DNA of 25,186 nt from JBCDCU01 sp039180865 (GTDB lineage: Bacteria; Pseudomonadota; Alphaproteobacteria; Rhizobiales; JACESI01): contig JBCDCZ010000030.1 of assembly GCA_039180865.1 (NCBI GenBank), forward strand, positions 1-25,186, in the 5' to 3' direction. The notes below the pieces were generated by a model. That model did no database searches, was not told the DNA's origin, and saw nothing but the letters and a program-made list of their open reading frames with translations. A program made the translations under genes and the position numbers. Every line of letters starts with the position of its first letter. The stretch's first letter is position 1. Of this stretch, positions 15,215 through 23,687 are shown piece after piece.

Positions 15215-16993
15215 TCAGGCTCCGGCTTGCGGTTGCATGTCGGCCGGATCAATGCCGGCAACAACAACCGGTTTCTTCATCGCATCACGACGGAACGGCT
15301 CACCAAGTTCCTGATTGAGTACACACTCGATGAAGATCGTTTCACCTTTCGTCATTTGTGCTTCGATCGCATCATTGAGCGCCTGCGTTAGAGCCTCCAT
15401 TGAACGGACTTGAATGCCTTTCAATCCGCAGGCTTCGGCAACCTTGGCGTATTCCACACCGAGATTAAGCTCGGTTCCGACAAAGTTGTCGTCGAACCAA
15501 AGTGTCGTATTGCGCTTTTCCGCACCCCATTGATAGTTGCGGAAGATCACCATTGTAATCGGTTTCCAGTCATTGCGTCCGCAGGCCGTCATTTCGTTCA
15601 TGGAAATGCCGAATGCTCCGTCTCCAGCAAAGCCAACGCAGGGCACGTCCGGGCGTCCGATCTTCGCGCCAAGAATGGACGGCAGTCCATATCCACAAGG
15701 TCCAAACAGGCCGGGTGACAGATATTTGCGTCCTTCTTCGAAACTTGGATAGGCGTTGCCGATGGCGCAGTTGTTTCCGATATCAGTCGAGATGATCGCT
15801 TCTTTAGGCAGTGCCGCCTGAATGGCCCGCCACGCCATACGCGGGCTCATGCGCTCTGGCTCGCGGGTGCGTGCCCGTTCATTCCAATTGGTGCCCGGAT
15901 CGTCGTCCTCATGATCCATGGACGACAGTTGCTGAAGCCACGCCGACTTGGTCTGATGGATAATCGCTTCCCTTTCGCTTCGCCCGGCGTCACCGGCATT
16001 TGGAGTAAGGTGACCATGAATTTGTTCCGCAACGCGCTTCGCATCACCCTGAATGCCGACCGTGACTTTCTTGGTAAGGCCGATCCTGTCCGCATTGATA
16101 TCGACCTGGATAACTTTCGCATCTTTCGGCCAATAATCGATATCGTAGGCAGGGAGGGTCGAGAACGGATTGAGTCTGGTGCCGAGGCAGAGAACCACAT
16201 CGGCCTTTGAAATGAGCTCCATGGCAGCTTTAGAGCCATTATAACCAAGTGGGCCGCAGGCTAATGGATGGCTTCCTGGAAAGGCATCATTATGCTGATA
16301 ACCGCAGCAGACGGGGGCGGAGAGCCGTTCGGCCAGTTTCTTTGAAGCATCGATGGCGCCGCCGATAACAACGCCTGCACCATTCAAAATGACCGGGAAT
16401 TTGGCATTTGAAAGCAGGTCGGCAGCTTCTTCGATTGCCGCCTCACCACCGCGCGGGAGTTCAAGCCGAATAATCTGCGGAAGTTCGATGTCGATGACTT
16501 GTGTCCAGTAATCACGCGGAACATTGATTTGTGCAGGCGCCGAGCCGCGCCAAGCGTTATCGATCACGCGGTTCAGGACCTCCGCCATGCGCGACGGGTC
16601 ACGCACCTCTTCCTGATAGCAGACCATATCCTCGAACAGTTTCATCTGTTCGATTTCCTGAAAGCCGCCTTGACCGATTGTCTTGTTGGCGGCTTGCGGC
16701 GTTACGAGAAGCAACGGGGTGTGGTTCCAGTAGGCTGTTTTCACCGGTGTTACGAAATTGGTAATACCGGGCCCGTTCTGAGCAACCATCATCGCCATTT
16801 TCCCGGAAGCCCGGGTGTATCCGTCCGCCATCATCCCGGCGTTGCATTCATGGGCACAGTCCCAGAACGTAATCCCGGCTTTCGGGAACAGATCGGAAAT
16901 CGGCATCATTGCTGAACCGATGATACCAAATGCATGTTCAATCCCATGCATTTGCAGCACTTTTACAAACGCTTCCTCTGTGGTCATTTTCAT
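15215..16993 (-). CDS. xsc: Sulfoacetaldehyde acetyltransferase
   Basis: A 592-residue thiamine-diphosphate enzyme, full length for Xsc. It converts sulfoacetaldehyde plus phosphate to acetyl phosphate plus sulfite, the desulfonation step of taurine and other C2-sulfonate catabolism. The N-terminal domain holds the ThDP-activating Glu49 within CAHECNAGMMADGYTR and the Xsc-typical QNGPGITNFVTP and NKTIGQGGFQEIEQ. The C-terminal domain carries the ThDP/metal motif GDGAFGISMNE, completed by NYQWGAEKRN. Acetolactate synthase is the nearest common confusion, but these signatures and the ackA and tauABC neighbours favour Xsc. The ATG at 16993 follows GGAGGAG (17007-17001) with 7 nt spacing. Sulfite released here explains the value of the SorT/SorU pair in the same window. 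Confidence 0.95.
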   Translation of the reverse strand: MKMTTEEAFVKVLQMHGIEHAFGIIGSAMMPISDLFPKAGITFWDCAHECNAGMMADGYTRASGKMAMMVAQNGPGITNFVTPVKTAYWNHTPLLLVTPQAANKTIGQGGFQEIEQMKLFEDMVCYQEEVRDPSRMAEVLNRVIDNAWRGSAPAQINVPRDYWTQVIDIELPQIIRLELPRGGEAAIEEAADLLSNAKFPVILNGAGVVIGGAIDASKKLAERLSAPVCCGYQHNDAFPGSHPLACGPLGYNGSKAAMELISKADVVLCLGTRLNPFSTLPAYDIDYWPKDAKVIQVDINADRIGLTKKVTVGIQGDAKRVAEQIHGHLTPNAGDAGRSEREAIIHQTKSAWLQQLSSMDHEDDDPGTNWNERARTREPERMSPRMAWRAIQAALPKEAIISTDIGNNCAIGNAYPSFEEGRKYLSPGLFGPCGYGLPSILGAKIGRPDVPCVGFAGDGAFGISMNEMTACGRNDWKPITMVIFRNYQWGAEKRNTTLWFDDNFVGTELNLGVEYAKVAEACGLKGIQVRSMEALTQALNDAIEAQMTKGETIFIECVLNQELGEPFRRDAMKKPVVVAGIDPADMQPQAGA

Positions 16994-17007
16994 CGGCGGG
17001 CTCCTCC

Positions 17008-17434
17008 AAACACCAGTTGCGTCGCCCTTTGAGGCATGTGGTCAAAGGCGCAAAACGATCACCCGTCCTAGCAGGAAAAACGAGCCGTATTCAATAGACC
17101 TTGAGTCTTGAGACGGGGAACGGAAGACCACTTGGAGCAGACGTTCCAGATAGCGGTTCGCGACGCGGATTCGAGAACGCGAATCACCGGCTACGTAATA
17201 GACCTGTCAACTCACAAAGCGGGTCGAGCAAGCACGATTTCGTGTGTGTTTGTTAGATCCATTAACCCCATTTGTGTGCGTTTGCCGGTCGATCACATTT
17301 CTGCCCGCAATCTGCCCCGTTTTCTTCATGATCGCACCACAAAACCTCGACACGTTCGCCGCGACGTTGGTGGTGATTCCCAGGGGCTTGGGAACCCTCC
17401 GCTATCAAGTGTTATTCAATACAGGGGAAAGCTT
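17008..17434. other. Divergent intergenic region between xsc and the RTX gene
   Basis: About 425 bp holding both divergent promoters. The plus strand happens to be open in the frame of the RTX gene from 17108, but the translation is Arg/Cys-rich and unlike the acidic protein that follows, so I treat it as non-coding. An inverted repeat TTCCCA (17377-17382) / TGGGAA (17389-17394) lies 41 nt before the RTX start and could be an operator. AGGGGAAA at 17423-17430 is the ribosome binding site. Confidence 0.5.
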
Positions 17435-20400
17435 ATGCTTGAATCCAATCTGGTTTTTGAACTTGCCGATCTTATGGAGTTTGAAGGGGCTATCGCCGAC
17501 GCGGTAGAGGTTGCTCACTCCGAGACTTTGGAGCTTGAAGGAGGGACATTCGCGCTCACGTTCGAGGCCGATAATGTGTCGGGCCGCAAAACGCTTTTCT
17601 CCAAAGATGGCAGTGGTTTAGAGAATGGCGGACACTTTACGGGATGGATTGAAAACGGCGAACTGAAAATCCGTCTGCAATCGGATCAGGTGTCCAAAAC
17701 GCTCACGGTTCCCGATCTCGCAATTGAACCGAACGTCACGCACCATCTCGCAGTTTCTTTCGGTGACAATGGGCTGATTGTTTATGTCGATGGACAATTG
17801 GCGGCCGCTGAGGGTGATTTCCTGCAAGGAATAGATGCCAACATGCGGGAGCTGCTGCTCGGCGCCTCGGCAACGCATCGTCAAAACGACGACCAGAACC
17901 CCCGCGATCCGTTCGATGGCACCATCTCTGACTTCCAGGTCTATGACGTTCAGGTGAATGCGCTCGAAGCGGCATCACTTGCAGGCGCCGTAGACCCGGC
18001 CTTTGAGACGGCGGCACTTGACGCGCTTGCAGCAGAAGAACTCATGCCGGCTCTCGCACAGCTTCACCATGGTTCCGATACGCTCCGCGATATTGTTTCC
18101 GACTATGGCTTCAATCACCATGGTGTACTGATCGGCGGTTCCCCAATCGTTGAAGGAACGGATGCTGGCGAAGCGCTGGACGGCGATGATACAGCGAACC
18201 AGATCAGCGGCGGGCTTGGCAATGACACGATCACCGGCAATGGCGGCGATGACGTTCTCCAAGGCGGCTATGGCAATGATGACATTTATGGCGGCGACGG
18301 CAACGATGTGATCGATGGCGGTCATGGCGAAGACGCGCTTTACGGTGGTGCCGGAGACGATTTTATCATCGCGCAAGCGGACGGTCGCGAAGGCTACGTT
18401 ACCTATGATCCAGACCGCGATGAAGAAATCGATGAATACAGCGGTGATCAGGTCACGGGCCAGGTCTACCCCGATCAGCCGATCAATGCCGACGATGTTC
18501 TCACCGGCGGTGAAGGCAATGACATTTTCTATTTCCAGACGCTGATCAACGCGAAAGAGAAGTTTATCCGCGAACACACCAATGATGACGGCACGATCCG
18601 CTGGCATGGTGTTGCGGGCGAGAACAACAACATCCACGACCACTGGGTCGACGTGATCGGCAATGATGTCATCACTGATTTCACCGCTGGCGAAGACCGC
18701 ATCATTATTGAAGGTCACACGACGGAAATCCTGTCCGTCGAGAACGGCGATGCCAATGGGGACGGGGTGCTCGATCATTCTGTGATCACGCTCTTCTCCG
18801 ACCAGGGTGGTGGCGGTGGCGCCCACAACGAGGATATCCTCGGCACCATCACCGTTTATGGCGATCTGATATCGGAAGCGGATATCGAACAGGATGCTGG
18901 CCCCGCCTACGGCATTGTTCGCGATATCAACCGCATTGACGAGGCGATCACGCCGCTTGCTGTTGCAGAGGAACGCGGTGAGATTGCGCCACCTGCCATT
19001 GACACTGTCCCACCGGTGACAACTGCATCGGGCGTTGAAAGCGTCTTTCAGATTACCGAGAGTTTCGACTTTGCAGGCGACAATGAAGACTTCTTCCAGG
19101 CTTCCCACCAGGATGCGCTCGAACTGGCAAACGGAACTTATGCGCTGACGTTCAACGCGGATGACGTAACGGGAACCAGGACATTGTTCTCCAAGGATGG
19201 GCGTGACTATCAGTCCGGCGGGCACCTGAAACTCTACATTCAAAACGGCGAATTGAAGTTGCGGTCCCAGTCAACCGATGAATCCGAGCACGTCACCGTC
19301 CCGGATCTGGCCATCGAAGCTGGCCAAACGTACCACGTTGCCGTCTCATTCGGCGACAATGGCGTCCAGATCTATGTCGACGGAAAGCTCGCGGCCGCGG
19401 AAGCGGAATTCATTCAAAGCATGGAACTCAACACCCGGGCTCTTGTGCTGGGTGCCTCTGGTTCAAGCCGTCAGAATGACCTTCAAACGCCACGCGATCC
19501 ATTCGACGGTACAATTTCTGACTTTGTCGTGTTCGGGGAGCAATTGTCTCCGGTTGATATGGCCGCCTTGTCCGGGATGGCCGATCCTGCGATCGGTTTC
19601 GAAGCACTTGCTTCTGTGTCCTATGAAGAGCTTATGCCAGCGCTTGCGCAGCTCCATCACGGCTCGGACGAGCTGCGTGATCTTGCGGTTGAATACGGTT
19701 TCAACCATGCCGGTGAGCGGATTGACGGCGCACCGGTCGAACAGGGAACCGACGGTGACGACACCATCGATGCATCGGGTGATGGTGATGCCGCCAATCT
19801 CATCTTTGCCGGCCTTGGCAATGATGATGTAACTGGCGGCGGCGGCGATGACGTTCTGCAGGGCGGATACGGCAATGACACGCTCTATGGCGGCGACGGA
19901 AACGACGTTATCGATGGCGGCCATGGCGAAGACTTCCTTTATGGCGGAGCGGGCAACGACTTCCTGATTGCCCAGGCCGACGGACGGGAAGGTCCGGTCA
20001 CATATGACCCCGATAGGGGTGAAGGTATTGATGCCGACAGCCAGGACCGCGTCACTGGACGGGTTTACCTCGATCAGCCGATTGAAGCGGATGATGTTCT
20101 GACAGGTGGCGAAGGCAACGACATCTTCTACTTCCAGACCCTGATCAATTCCAAAGAGCGTTACATTCGCGAACACACCAATGATGATGGCACGATCCGC
20201 TGGCACGGCGTTGCCGGTGAGAACCAAAACATCCACGACCATTGGGTGGATGTGATTGGCAATGATGTCATCACCGACTTCACGCTTGGCGAAGACCGTA
20301 TTCTGATCGAAGGCCACACCACGGAAATCTTCTCGATCGAATACGGTGATATCAATGGCGACAGCGTCTTTGACCATTCGATCATCACGCTCTTCTCAGA

Positions 20401-23400
20401 CCAAGGTGGTGGCGGTGGTGCCCATAACGAAGACATGCTCGGGACGATCACGGTTTTCGGCGACCTTGTGACCGAAAACGATATCGAGCAGGATGCGGGC
20501 CCCGCTTACGGGATCGTTGCGGATATCAGCCGTCTTGATGAAGCGTTGACACCGCTCGCCGGTGAATCAATCCCGGTAGAGATTCCGGCAGCGCTTCAAC
20601 CACCCGAGCCACCGGCTTTCGTGCCGGGTGATCTGGCAACGGTTGATCCGATTGGCCTGCCATCAGGTGCTGAAAGCGTCTTCAGACGTCCGGGCGATAT
20701 GGACTTCTCAGGTTCGACGGACGACTATGTTCAGCTGACCCATACAGAGGCTATGGAAGTCGAAAACGGTACGCTCTCGCTTACCTTTACGGCTAATGAT
20801 GTGAGCGGCAGAAACACGCTCTTCTCCAAAGATGCCCGTAACTTTGAATCCGGTGGACACCTGACGGCCTGGGTCGAAGACGGCGCGCTCGTCATCCGTC
20901 AACAGACAACGCACGAGAGCGAACATCTGACCATACCGGATCTTGCAATCACGCCTGGTGTCACCCATCACCTTGCTCTGAGCTTCGGTGACAACGGCAT
21001 TCTCGTCTACATAGATGGTCAGCTTGTCGGTGCAGAGGCTGAATTTTTCCAGGGCCTAGATACCAATATCCGCGATCTTTTGATCGGTGCTTCTGGAACC
21101 CACCGCGAGGGCGATCGTGGCGAACCGCGTGATCCGTTTAATGGGACCATTTCAGAGGTTTCGTTGTTCGACAGTCAGCTGAACCCGGTTGATATTGCGG
21201 TACTCTCAGGTTTGACAGATCCGGCCTTCGAAAGTGCAGCGCTGGCTTCGCTCTCAGCAGAAGAGTTGATGCCAGCCCTTGCCCAGCTCCACCATGGCAG
21301 TGATGCGTTCAGGGCAATCGCTAACGACTATGGGTTCAATCACCATGGTGTTCTTGTCGGTGGTCCCGCGATCGAAGAGGGCACTGACGGTGATGACACC
21401 TTCACCAATGCGGACGACGATGCGACGGTCAATCAAATCTCCGCGGGCCTTGGCGACGATGACGTCTATGGCGGCGGCGGTGATGATGTCCTTCAAGGCG
21501 GCTACGGAGACGATGAAGTCTATGGCGGTGCCGGTGATGACGTGCTCGATGGCGGCCACGGCGAGGATCATCTCTACGGCGGGGCCGGCGCAGACCTTCT
21601 GATCGCGCAAGCCGACGGCCGGGAAGGGGACGTCACATACGATCCCGACCGGAATGAAGGCATTGACGGGTTCAGTGCCGACCAGGAAACCGGTCGTGTC
21701 TATCTTGATCAGCCGATTGACGCGAACGATGTTCTGACCGGCGGAGCCGATGCCGACATCTTCTATTTCCAGACGCTCATCAACGCGAAGGAAATCTACA
21801 TTCGTGAACACACCAATGATGACGGCACCATCCGTTGGCATGGTGTCGCTGGCGAGAACAACCAGATCCACGATCACTGGGTTGATGTCATCGGCGACGA
21901 CATAATCACCGACTTCTCGAAAGCGGAAGGCGACCGGATTGTCGTCGAGGGGCACACGACTGAAATCCTGTCGGTTGAGCAAGTCGACAGCGATGGTGAT
22001 GGCGTTGACGATTATTCGGTGATCACCCTGTTCTCGGATCAGGGCAACGGCGGCGGCGCCCACAACGAGGACATCCTCGGAACCATTACGGTCTATGGTG
22101 ATCTCGTTGAAGAAGGCGATATCGAACAGGATGCGGGACCGGCCTACGGCATCGTGCGTGACATTAATCGGATCGATGAAGCGATTTCGCCCTATGCAGT
22201 ATACGGCGAAACCCAGCCAGATCCAGCGGATGATCCTGTCGACGAGACACCGGACGATCCGGTGATGGCCGACGACCCGGGCGAGGATCCTGTCGACGAG
22301 ACGCCGGACGATCCGGTGATGGCCGACGACCCGGGCGAGGATCCTGTCGACGAGACGCCGGACGATCCGGTCATGGCTGACGACCCGGTGGATGATCCAT
22401 CCGAAGAAACGCCGGATGATCCGGTGATGGCGGATGATCCGGGCGAGGATCCTGTTGATGACCCGGCAGACGATCCTGTGATGGCTGACGATCCGGTGGA
22501 TGATCCATCCGAAGAAACGCCGGACGATCCGGTGATGGCGGATGATCCGGGCGAGGATCCTGTTGATGACCCGGCAGACGATCCTGTGATGGCTGACGAT
22601 CCAGTGGATGATCCTGCCGAAGAAACGCCGGACGATCCGGTGATGGCTGACGACCCGGGTGAGGACCCTGTCGACGACCCGACAGATGATCCTGTGATGG
22701 CTGACGATCCAGTGGATGATCCTGCCGAAGAAACGCCGGACGATCCTGTGATGGCTGACGACCCGGGTGAGGACCCTGTCGACGACCCGGCAGATGATCC
22801 TGTGATGGCTGACGATCCAGTGGATGATCCTGCCGAAGAAACGCCGGACGATCCGGTGATGGCTGACGACCCGGGTGAGGACACTGTAGATGACCCGGTA
22901 GATGATCCTGTGATGGCTGACGATCCGGTGGACGACCCAGCCGACGATCCGGCAGATGATCCTGTGATGGCTGATGATCCGGCAGACGACACGCCAGACA
23001 CGCCTTCACTCGATCCGGTCTTCCAGGTCGCGGGACAGCTGGAATTCGACGGCTCGCGTGGTGGCGAGGAGGCATACCAGCATGAAGACGCGATGGCGCT
23101 TTCAGAAGGATCCTTCGTCTTCTCATTCACAGCGGATGAGATTTCCGGACGCGATGCGCTCTTCTCGAAAGACGCGCGCGGTAGGGGCGATGGCGAAATC
23201 ACGGCCTTCATCGAAGAGGATGGTGATTTGAAAGTCCGGATCCAGGACGAAGGTAAGTCGAAGACCCTGGTGGCGGATGGGATCATCGAAGAAGGCGAGA
23301 GCTATGACGTCGTCTTCACTTTTGGCGATGAGGGTGCATTCCTCTTCGTTGACGGTGAACTGGAAGCGGCACGCAGAAAGTTCACTCCGGATCTCGAGCT

Positions 23401-23575
23401 AAACGAAGAGACCCTCTTCATCGGGGCCAGCGGTGCTCGTAACGATCCAGGCACCGAGGGCAACCAGCGTCAGAACTTCGAAGGTGTGATCGAGAACTTC
23501 ACCATCCTCGCCGAGCAGCTCGACGAGAATGAAGTCAAGTCGCACACAATCTTCGACCAGGACGCCATTGTCTGA
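17435..23575 (+). CDS. Giant acidic RTX/LamG calcium-binding protein, probable type I secretion substrate
   Basis: A 2046-residue secreted or surface protein. It has three long modules at about residues 7-536, 537-1081 and 1082-1590. Each holds a LamG/concanavalin-like domain, a linker with EELMPALAQLHHGSD, a block of RTX nonapeptides (GGxGxD type, Ca2+ binding), and a ~190-residue conserved domain running from IAQADGREG to GPAYGIV. Then come fourteen 18-residue Asp/Pro-rich repeats (1607-1858) and a fourth LamG-like domain (1862 to near the end). There is no N-terminal signal peptide, as expected for type I secretion with a C-terminal signal. The ATG at 17435 follows AGGGGAAA. The downstream ABC transporter is the likely exporter. 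Adhesin, matrix protein or polysaccharide-binding surface protein are possible roles; none is shown. Confidence 0.9.
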   Translation: MLESNLVFELADLMEFEGAIADAVEVAHSETLELEGGTFALTFEADNVSGRKTLFSKDGSGLENGGHFTGWIENGELKIRLQSDQVSKTLTVPDLAIEPNVTHHLAVSFGDNGLIVYVDGQLAAAEGDFLQGIDANMRELLLGASATHRQNDDQNPRDPFDGTISDFQVYDVQVNALEAASLAGAVDPAFETAALDALAAEELMPALAQLHHGSDTLRDIVSDYGFNHHGVLIGGSPIVEGTDAGEALDGDDTANQISGGLGNDTITGNGGDDVLQGGYGNDDIYGGDGNDVIDGGHGEDALYGGAGDDFIIAQADGREGYVTYDPDRDEEIDEYSGDQVTGQVYPDQPINADDVLTGGEGNDIFYFQTLINAKEKFIREHTNDDGTIRWHGVAGENNNIHDHWVDVIGNDVITDFTAGEDRIIIEGHTTEILSVENGDANGDGVLDHSVITLFSDQGGGGGAHNEDILGTITVYGDLISEADIEQDAGPAYGIVRDINRIDEAITPLAVAEERGEIAPPAIDTVPPVTTASGVESVFQITESFDFAGDNEDFFQASHQDALELANGTYALTFNADDVTGTRTLFSKDGRDYQSGGHLKLYIQNGELKLRSQSTDESEHVTVPDLAIEAGQTYHVAVSFGDNGVQIYVDGKLAAAEAEFIQSMELNTRALVLGASGSSRQNDLQTPRDPFDGTISDFVVFGEQLSPVDMAALSGMADPAIGFEALASVSYEELMPALAQLHHGSDELRDLAVEYGFNHAGERIDGAPVEQGTDGDDTIDASGDGDAANLIFAGLGNDDVTGGGGDDVLQGGYGNDTLYGGDGNDVIDGGHGEDFLYGGAGNDFLIAQADGREGPVTYDPDRGEGIDADSQDRVTGRVYLDQPIEADDVLTGGEGNDIFYFQTLINSKERYIREHTNDDGTIRWHGVAGENQNIHDHWVDVIGNDVITDFTLGEDRILIEGHTTEIFSIEYGDINGDSVFDHSIITLFSDQGGGGGAHNEDMLGTITVFGDLVTENDIEQDAGPAYGIVADISRLDEALTPLAGESIPVEIPAALQPPEPPAFVPGDLATVDPIGLPSGAESVFRRPGDMDFSGSTDDYVQLTHTEAMEVENGTLSLTFTANDVSGRNTLFSKDARNFESGGHLTAWVEDGALVIRQQTTHESEHLTIPDLAITPGVTHHLALSFGDNGILVYIDGQLVGAEAEFFQGLDTNIRDLLIGASGTHREGDRGEPRDPFNGTISEVSLFDSQLNPVDIAVLSGLTDPAFESAALASLSAEELMPALAQLHHGSDAFRAIANDYGFNHHGVLVGGPAIEEGTDGDDTFTNADDDATVNQISAGLGDDDVYGGGGDDVLQGGYGDDEVYGGAGDDVLDGGHGEDHLYGGAGADLLIAQADGREGDVTYDPDRNEGIDGFSADQETGRVYLDQPIDANDVLTGGADADIFYFQTLINAKEIYIREHTNDDGTIRWHGVAGENNQIHDHWVDVIGDDIITDFSKAEGDRIVVEGHTTEILSVEQVDSDGDGVDDYSVITLFSDQGNGGGAHNEDILGTITVYGDLVEEGDIEQDAGPAYGIVRDINRIDEAISPYAVYGETQPDPADDPVDETPDDPVMADDPGEDPVDETPDDPVMADDPGEDPVDETPDDPVMADDPVDDPSEETPDDPVMADDPGEDPVDDPADDPVMADDPVDDPSEETPDDPVMADDPGEDPVDDPADDPVMADDPVDDPAEETPDDPVMADDPGEDPVDDPTDDPVMADDPVDDPAEETPDDPVMADDPGEDPVDDPADDPVMADDPVDDPAEETPDDPVMADDPGEDTVDDPVDDPVMADDPVDDPADDPADDPVMADDPADDTPDTPSLDPVFQVAGQLEFDGSRGGEEAYQHEDAMALSEGSFVFSFTADEISGRDALFSKDARGRGDGEITAFIEEDGDLKVRIQDEGKSKTLVADGIIEEGESYDVVFTFGDEGAFLFVDGELEAARRKFTPDLELNEETLFIGASGARNDPGTEGNQRQNFEGVIENFTILAEQLDENEVKSHTIFDQDAIV
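17453..19042 (+). repeat. RTX protein module 1 (about 530 residues)
   Basis: LamG-like domain up to about 17950, then the linker, RTX nonapeptides at about 18190-18390, and the conserved His-containing domain to about 18950. It is clearly homologous along its whole length to modules 2 and 3, but synonymous positions differ, so the duplication is old. Confidence 0.85.
19043..20677 (+). repeat. RTX protein module 2 (about 545 residues)
   Basis: Starts with VFQ and repeats the order LamG-like domain, LHHGSD linker, RTX nonapeptides (about 19795-19990) and His-containing domain, with a longer proline-rich linker before module 3. Confidence 0.85.
20678..22202 (+). repeat. RTX protein module 3 (about 508 residues)
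   Basis: Third copy, starting with VFR; RTX nonapeptides at about 21430-21630. The conserved domain retains its six invariant histidines. It runs directly into the Asp/Pro repeat array. Confidence 0.85.
22253..23008 (+). repeat. Fourteen tandem 54-bp repeats encoding DDPVMADDP units
   Basis: Fourteen in-phase 18-codon units, each starting DDPVMADDP. After the first few, two types alternate (one continuing GEDPVDDP, the other VDDPxEETP), giving a 108-bp higher-order period. Many copies are almost identical in DNA, which indicates recent expansion. The product is a very acidic, proline-rich, probably extended spacer before the last LamG-like domain. Confidence 0.95.
23018..23560 (+). repeat. 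Fourth LamG-like domain of the RTX protein
   Basis: Starts VFQVAGQLEFDG, matching the first residues of the three earlier LamG-like domains, and keeps LFSKDAR, FTFGDEG, FVDGELEAA and LFIGASG. It lacks RTX repeats after it and ends the protein, so the secretion signal is probably within its last residues. Confidence 0.8.
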
Positions 23576-23590
23576 TCTCCAGCGGATCTT

Positions 23591-23622
23591 ACGCCCGGCC
23601 TGACAAGGCCGGGCGTTTCTTC
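23591..23622 (+). terminator. Intrinsic terminator after the RTX gene
   Basis: A perfect 10-bp stem (ACGCCCGGCC / GGCCGGGCGT) with a TGACAA loop is followed by TTCTTC, 15 nt after the stop codon. It probably lowers transcription into the exporter gene. Confidence 0.8.
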
Positions 23623-23687
23623 AAACCGGCGGTCTGGTCTTTCTGACCGGTCCGCCCTTTTCGTCTCAAGCCCCGTTCCGGGATGCC

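Noticed and set aside
15202..15267. Longer acetate kinase start overlapping xsc by 53 nt
   Set aside because: The extra residues have no counterpart in the family, which begins just before VNAGSSS; the GTG at 15201 fits better.
17108..17434. In-frame N-terminal extension of 109 residues on the RTX protein
   Set aside because: Composition is basic and Cys-containing, unlike the acidic protein; no ribosome binding site is at 17108, whereas AGGGGAAA precedes the ATG at 17435, where homology to the other modules begins.
17975..19243. 422-residue minus-strand open frame opposite RTX module 1 (similar ones opposite modules 2 and 3)
   Set aside because: They recur opposite each module because of shared codon patterns; their hydrophobic translations have no domain features.
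22253..23008. Possible CRISPR or non-coding satellite array
   Set aside because: Units are 54 bp, directly adjacent without unique spacers, and all in reading frame with the protein.
22192..23286. Long minus-strand open frame rich in Gly-Ser-Ser over the 54-bp repeats
   Set aside because: It is the mirror image of the Asp/Pro repeat codons; the plus-strand frame is continuous with the whole RTX protein and has the expected domains.
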